Assembly: GCA_035470785.1 (NCBI GenBank)
Contig: DATIQN010000021.1
Span: forward strand, 1-35,906
Reading direction: 5' to 3'
Length of the DNA: 35,906 nt
DNA from: Croceibacterium_B sp035470785
Lineage (GTDB): Bacteria; Pseudomonadota; Alphaproteobacteria; Sphingomonadales; Sphingomonadaceae
Part shown: positions 32,240 to 35,906 of the stretch, piece after piece
Layout: each line of letters opens with the position of its first letter
How positions within the stretch are numbered: the stretch's first letter is position 1
Notes under the pieces: generated by a model
What the model saw: only the letters and a program-made list of their open reading frames with translations
What the model was told of the DNA's origin: nothing
Database searches by the model: none
Program-made: the position numbers and the translations under genes

Positions 32240-32565
32240 CAGGCGCCTCGCGAGGCCTTTTCGTCGAGGCCGGACGTGCCTTCACGCCGATCAAGTTCGG
32301 CGAGCACATCGGCGAGCGGAATGCCCTGTTCGGCAAGCAGCACGAGCAAGTGAAACAGCACGTCGGCGGCTTCCCCGGTCAACTCCTCGCGCGTGCCCGC
32401 GAGCGCGGCGGTGATCGTCTCGACGGCTTCTTCGCCCAGCTTGCGCGCGATGACCGGCAGGCCGCGCGCGTGGAGCCTGGCGACGTAACTCTCATCGGGG
32501 GAAGCACCAAGGCGCTGCTTGATCGTGGCTTCGAGGCGGGCGAGTGTGTCCATGTGCTCCGGCAT
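32239..32565 (-). CDS. hisE: phosphoribosyl-ATP diphosphatase
   Basis: The 108-aa product contains LARLEATIKQRLGASPDESY, then KLGEEAVETITAALAG and ADVLFHLLVLLAEQGIPLAD, the MazG-like all-alpha fold of HisE. The metal-binding EExxE/ExxD pattern appears as GEEAVETI and EAADVLFH. It converts phosphoribosyl-ATP to phosphoribosyl-AMP in histidine synthesis. ATG 32565 is used here; Met5 at 32553 is an alternative that has a GGAG only 3 nt upstream. It overlaps the HIT gene by 1 nt (TGATG). Confidence 0.94.
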   Translation of the reverse strand: MPEHMDTLARLEATIKQRLGASPDESYVARLHARGLPVIARKLGEEAVETITAALAGTREELTGEAADVLFHLLVLLAEQGIPLADVLAELDRREGTSGLDEKASRGA

Positions 32566-32586
32566 GGCGCACCGGGGCGCGCGGCG

Positions 32587-32769
32587 TCAATCCTGCTCGG
32601 AGTCGTCGTCGGGTTTGCGCATCGAAGCGCGGCGTCCGACGATCACCCCTAGCAGGCCGAGCGCGAACAGCGTCGCCTGCGAGCCTTCGGGGACCGGGAC
32701 CGCGCCGGCAGCGAGCGCCGCGGCGGGAGTGGCGAGGAGCGATAAGCCAAGGATATATCGAGCGACCAT
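32587..32769 (-). CDS. tiny PEP-CTERM-like protein, 60 aa
   Basis: The product consists of a signal peptide (MVARYILGLSLLATPAAALA) followed almost at once by VPVPEGSQATLFALGLLGVI and VGRRASMRKP. The Val-Pro-x-Pro-Glu turn, hydrophobic helix and Arg cluster resemble a PEP-CTERM sorting signal, with the final Pro of PEP replaced by Gly; in typical members the anchor is removed by exosortase. The mature part between the two signals would be only a few residues. It lies between hisF and hisE on the same strand, 21 nt from hisE, with a poor ribosome site. The assignment is tentative, and the gene could be a short membrane protein of another kind. Confidence 0.55.
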   Translation of the reverse strand: MVARYILGLSLLATPAAALAAGAVPVPEGSQATLFALGLLGVIVGRRASMRKPDDDSEQD

Positions 32770-32836
32770 GCCTCGCTGATGCCACCCCCACGCGGGCGCG
32801 CAATCGGTCAGAGGTTAACGTCCCGCCGGGGGACGC

Positions 32837-33595
32837 TCAGGCTCTTGCGGGTAAACCGGCGGCGCGCAGGGCGGCGTGGGCATCGGTGATCGAATAAGTG
32901 CCGAAATGGAAGATCGAGGCGGCGAGGACAGCGCTGGCATGGCCTTCGGTCACACCCTCGACGAGGTGCTGCAAAGTGCCGACACCGCCGCTCGCAACGA
33001 CCGGGATGGACACCAAGTCGGCGACAGCTCGAGTTAACTTGAGGTCGTACCCGCGCTGGGTACCATCGCCGTCCATCGAGGTGACGAGCAGCTCGCCCGC
33101 GCCCAATTCTGCAAGTTTTACAGCGTGTTCGACCGCATTGATGCCAGTGGCTCTCCGGCCGCCGTGGGTGAAGACTTCCCAATGGTCGTGGCTCCAGCGC
33201 GCGTCGACCGAGGCGACGACGCACTGGCTGCCCATTTTCGCGGCGATTTCCGACACGACTTCGGGTCGCGAAACCGCGGCGCTGTTGACCGCGACCTTGT
33301 CCGCCCCGGCGAGCAGCAGTGCGCGCGCGTCCTCGACCGAGCGGACTCCGCCGCCGACGGTCAGCGGCATGAAGCAGACCTCGGCGGTGCGCCGGACGAT
33401 GTCGAGCAGCGTTCCGCGCCCTTCGTGGCTTGCCGAGATGTCGAGGAAGCACAGTTCGTCCGCGCCTGCCGCATCATAGGCCTGCGCCTGCTCGACCGGA
33501 TCGCCGGCGTCCTTGAGGTCGACGAAGTTGACGCCCTTGACCACCCGCCCATCGGCGACGTCGAGGCAGGGGATGACGCGAATGCGGACGGTCAC
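32837..33595 (-). CDS. hisF: imidazole glycerol phosphate synthase subunit HisF
   Basis: The 252-aa TIM barrel begins MTVRIRVIPCLDVADGRVVK, with Asp in IPCLDV as one catalytic acid. The second, in the CVVASVDARW segment near residue 130, is also present. Phosphate-binding VGGGVRSVEDARALLLAGAD and VVASGGVGTLQHL are present. It makes imidazole glycerol phosphate and AICAR with ammonia from HisH. The start is GTG at 33595, overlapping the hisA TGA (GTGA), so it is translationally coupled. Length is typical. Confidence 0.97.
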   Translation of the reverse strand: MTVRIRVIPCLDVADGRVVKGVNFVDLKDAGDPVEQAQAYDAAGADELCFLDISASHEGRGTLLDIVRRTAEVCFMPLTVGGGVRSVEDARALLLAGADKVAVNSAAVSRPEVVSEIAAKMGSQCVVASVDARWSHDHWEVFTHGGRRATGINAVEHAVKLAELGAGELLVTSMDGDGTQRGYDLKLTRAVADLVSIPVVASGGVGTLQHLVEGVTEGHASAVLAASIFHFGTYSITDAHAALRAAGLPARA

Positions 33596-34320
33596 GCCCG
33601 CGCCGCCATCTGGATCGCCGTCGCCAGGTCGAGCCGGCCGTCATACAGCGCCCGCCCGGTGATCACGCCTTCGATCCCCTCGTCTGCGTGGAGCGCGAGC
33701 ATCCGGATGTCGTCGAGGCCTTTCACGCCGCCGCTGGCGATCACCGGCAGGTCTGTGCGGCGGGCGAGGTCCACCGTCGCCTCGATGTTGCAGCCCTTGA
33801 GCAGCCCGTCGCGTCCGATGTCGGTAAACAGCAAGCTGGCGACGCCGGCGTCCTCGAAGCGGCGGGCCATGTCGGTCACCGGCACGTCGGAGACTTCGGC
33901 CCAGCCCTCGGTTGCGACCATCCCGTCGCGGGCGTCGACAGCGACGACGATGCCCCCCGGAAATTCGCGCGCCATGTCTTTGACGAACCCTGGGTCCTTG
34001 AGGGCCGCGGTGCCCATAACGATGCGCGCGACGCCAAGGTCGAACCAGCCTTCGACCGCTTCACGGTTGCGGATGCCACCGCCGAGTTGGACGTAACCGG
34101 GAAAGGCTTCGACGATCGCTTCCACGGCCGCGCGGTTTTCCGCCTTCCCCGCGAACGAGCCGTCGAGATCGACCACGTGCAGGTGCTCGGCCCCGGCCTC
34201 GGCAAACAGCAGCGCCTGCGCCGTTGGATCGTCGCCGTAGACCGTCGCCCGGTCCATATCGCCTTCGGCCAGGCGCACGACTTGGCCCTGCTTGAGGTCG
34301 ATGGCGGGAAAAACGATCAT
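33592..34320 (-). CDS. hisA: phosphoribosylformimino-AICAR ribotide isomerase
   Basis: ATG 34320 starts MIVFPAIDLKQGQVVRLAEG, the standard HisA opening with catalytic Asp in PAIDL. VQLGGGIRNREAVEGWFDLG and GVASLLFTDIGRDGLLKGCN carry the phosphate site and second catalytic Asp (DIGRDG). PVIASGGVKGLDDIRML completes the barrel. The enzyme isomerises ProFAR in histidine synthesis. A frame extension to 34359 lacks support. It follows the GH130-type gene by 35 nt and overlaps hisF. Confidence 0.96.
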   Translation of the reverse strand: MIVFPAIDLKQGQVVRLAEGDMDRATVYGDDPTAQALLFAEAGAEHLHVVDLDGSFAGKAENRAAVEAIVEAFPGYVQLGGGIRNREAVEGWFDLGVARIVMGTAALKDPGFVKDMAREFPGGIVVAVDARDGMVATEGWAEVSDVPVTDMARRFEDAGVASLLFTDIGRDGLLKGCNIEATVDLARRTDLPVIASGGVKGLDDIRMLALHADEGIEGVITGRALYDGRLDLATAIQMAARA

Positions 34321-34355
34321 CGCCGCGCGGTAATGCCCCGCGCGGCGCGGTGCAA

Positions 34356-35495
34356 TCACTCAGAGGGCACGAACGCAACCTTCGGGATATGGGTGATCCG
34401 GCACGCGAGGTCCGCTTCGCCGCTGGCGACGATGAAATGGTCGTCAGCGTCGACGATGCCGGTGGTGAACACCACGTCGCGGACGTACATCTGGTCCTCG
34501 AGCGGACTGGTCAGCTCGGGGCTGGCCTCGAGCAGCGGCGGGTGGCTGGTGGCGAGAACCTTCCACGGCTCGTCCGGATCGAGTAGCGACCAGTAGGTGC
34601 GGTAGATACCGACGGTCTCCTTGGGCTCGACCCCATGCCACAGCGTGAGCCAGCCGCGCCGGCCGGCGATCTCGGTGAGGATCGGCGGGGTGCCGCCGCC
34701 GATCCGCGCGGGCGCCGGGGTACCGGCGTGGGGGCGGATGCCAGGGTGGATGTTGGGCTGCCAATGCAGGGCGTCGGGGCTCGTCGCGAGATTGATCGAC
34801 GGGCCCGCGTGCCACGGGCTGCCCGGCGGATAGGCGAAGAACAGCGAGCCGAGAGGCCGGGTCTGCGCCCAGTATTTCCCGTCGATCAGTCCTTCGAAGA
34901 TAAGCATGTCCTTATTCTGGTGGTCGAGCACGATGCCTTCGAATTTCCATTCGAGCGCGTTGTCCGAGCTGTAGAGCGTGGTCGAATGACGCTCCGGGCT
35001 GACCGAGCAAGTGGTCATCAGGTATCGGTCGCCGACCCGGCTGATCCGCGCGTCCTCGATGCCGTAGCACTGGTGCGTGCCGGCAGGCGCAATGATCCTG
35101 TCATAGTGGATATCCACGACCTCGAGCCCATCGGGCGTGACTTCCACCGGCAGCAGCCACGAGAGCGAGGTCAGCGCCATGACCTTCCAGCCGAAGCCAT
35201 GCAGTTCGAACTTGCGCGGATCGGCAGTGTTGCAATGCTTAAGGGGCCAGGCGTCGAGGACATAACCTTGCCGGCCATCCCAGCGGATCGCGTGAACCTG
35301 CCGATCGAAGATCGGTTCGCGCAACGCCTCGGCAATCCGGACCATCAGCAGCAGGTTACCGTTCGCCAGCCGCGCCATGCCGGGATTGAACGCGCCGAGG
35401 ACATAAGTCTCGGCGCCGAGTTGGCCCGCCATCGGCGAGCGCGACAGGTCGACCTGATCGGGCGTGAGGACCAGCCGATCCTGGGTAAAGCTCAT
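34356..35495 (-). CDS. GH130-family glycoside phosphorylase-like protein
   Basis: ATG 35495 gives 379 aa beginning MSFTQDRLVLTPDQVDLSRS. Five-bladed propeller features of family GH130 are present. GAFNPGMARLANGNLLLMVR carries the conserved 'fNpg....g...Ll.R' strand. YGIEDARISRVGDRYLMTTC carries 'IEDaRi', with the Asp in the catalytic position of this family. GGTPPILTEIAGRRGWLTLW, then YRTYWSLLDPDEPWKVLA, match the closing blades. GH130 enzymes cleave beta-mannosides, often with phosphate. No signal peptide is seen, so it would be cytosolic. It is out of place between hisH and hisA, and an AGGGAG ribosome site lies about 10 nt upstream. Confidence 0.82.
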   Translation of the reverse strand: MSFTQDRLVLTPDQVDLSRSPMAGQLGAETYVLGAFNPGMARLANGNLLLMVRIAEALREPIFDRQVHAIRWDGRQGYVLDAWPLKHCNTADPRKFELHGFGWKVMALTSLSWLLPVEVTPDGLEVVDIHYDRIIAPAGTHQCYGIEDARISRVGDRYLMTTCSVSPERHSTTLYSSDNALEWKFEGIVLDHQNKDMLIFEGLIDGKYWAQTRPLGSLFFAYPPGSPWHAGPSINLATSPDALHWQPNIHPGIRPHAGTPAPARIGGGTPPILTEIAGRRGWLTLWHGVEPKETVGIYRTYWSLLDPDEPWKVLATSHPPLLEASPELTSPLEDQMYVRDVVFTTGIVDADDHFIVASGEADLACRITHIPKVAFVPSE

Positions 35496-35586
35496 GCCTC
35501 GTCGACTCCCTGAATGTTCACCATCTGTCGCATGACCGCGGGCGGTCCTTGGGTGAGAACGTCCGGATTCGCTTTGACCACGGCAG

Positions 35587-35606
35587 GTCTCCTCTCCGGC
35601 GGAGAC
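35587..35606. other. small hairpin in the hisH to GH130 gap
   Basis: GTCTCC (35587-35592) and GGAGAC (35601-35606) form a perfect 6-bp stem about 25 nt downstream of the hisH stop. No T-run follows on the minus strand, so it is not a standard terminator. The rest of the 136-nt gap 35496-35631 shows no ORF. Confidence 0.3.
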
Positions 35607-35631
35607 GGGCCACTCGCTGAGCGGTTCCCCC

Positions 35632-35906
35632 TCAGGGCCGCCAGTCGAGAAACCGCGCCAGCAGCGCGAGGCCGTAGGCCTGGCTCTTTTCGGGGTGGAA
35701 CTGCACGCCGACGATATTGTCCCGCGCCACGACGGCCGTGAAGGTCCCGCCGTGGCGGCTCGTCGCCGCAACATCGGCGGCGTCGGTGAAGTGATAGCCG
35801 TGGAGATAATAGGCTTCACCCGGCGCAATCACCGGATGCGCGAAGCTCGGCACAACATCGTTCCAGCCCATATGCGGGATACGCAACCCCGGTTGCGGAT
35901 CGAAGG
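35632..35906 (-). CDS. hisH: imidazole glycerol phosphate synthase subunit HisH (C-terminal part)
   Basis: The frame enters from the right edge and stops at 35632. The visible residues start FDPQPGLRIPHMGWNDVVPS and include YYLHGYHFTD and NIVGVQFHPEKSQAYGLALL. The latter holds the His and Glu of the glutamine amidotransferase Cys-His-Glu triad; PHMGWN is a HisH hallmark. The nucleophile Cys lies outside the window. HisH supplies ammonia to HisF, which is encoded downstream after the GH130-type and hisA genes. Confidence 0.93.
   Translation of the reverse strand, partial: FDPQPGLRIPHMGWNDVVPSFAHPVIAPGEAYYLHGYHFTDAADVAATSRHGGTFTAVVARDNIVGVQFHPEKSQAYGLALLARFLDWRP

Overview
The window looks like a chromosomal segment of a GC-rich alphaproteobacterium, most likely a sphingomonad. 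Supporting signs are very high third-position GC with long antisense shadow frames, GatCAB and Tol-Pal operons of alphaproteobacterial type, a general-stress (EcfG-type) promoter, a DUF6894 protein, and palindromic intergenic repeats that I associate with sphingomonads. The assignment rests on family recognition; no rRNA or tRNA gene is visible.

Left third (1-9350): a DUF6894 tail and a small orphan, a diiron ferritin-like protein paired with a PAP2/AUR1-type membrane phosphatase, a lone MbcA/ParS/Xre-type antitoxin, a ClC chloride channel divergent from a MarR regulator across a perfect 21-nt palindrome, a CBS-linked site-2 protease with a coupled small membrane protein, an AraC regulator followed by a 36-residue cysteine-rich metallothionein-like peptide, a nitroreductase, a decayed phoD remnant, and an exported alanine-rich DUF4398-like protein behind a perfect EcfG-type promoter match.

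Middle (9350-22000): clpB with a possible heat-shock promoter, two MFS transporters, a two-domain M16 zinc peptidase, a lower-GC GFA-family gene between two copies of a short repeat, and the gatC-gatA-gatB operon. That operon contains an extra 119-codon gene between gatA and gatB. It resembles the trypsin-co-occurring (trypco2) domain, and overlapping stop/start codons stitch it into the operon.

Right third (22000-35906): a DUF4153 membrane protein, an FKBP-type PPIase and rpsU, then crcB, an RluA-family pseudouridine synthase and a PaiB-like gene in an overlapping operon, and a small secreted peptide. The minus strand then carries, in transcription order, hisH, a GH130-type glycoside phosphorylase, hisA, hisF, a tiny PEP-CTERM-like protein, hisE, a HIT protein, ybgC, tolQ, tolR, tolA, tolB and pal. 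tolB is interrupted by one in-frame TAG at a position that is normally Tyr, although neighbouring genes use TAG as an ordinary stop.

The items most worth pursuing are the cysteine-rich peptide with its occluded ribosome-binding site, the extra gene in the gat operon, the amber codon in tolB, and the GH130 and PEP-CTERM-like genes inside the his cluster.
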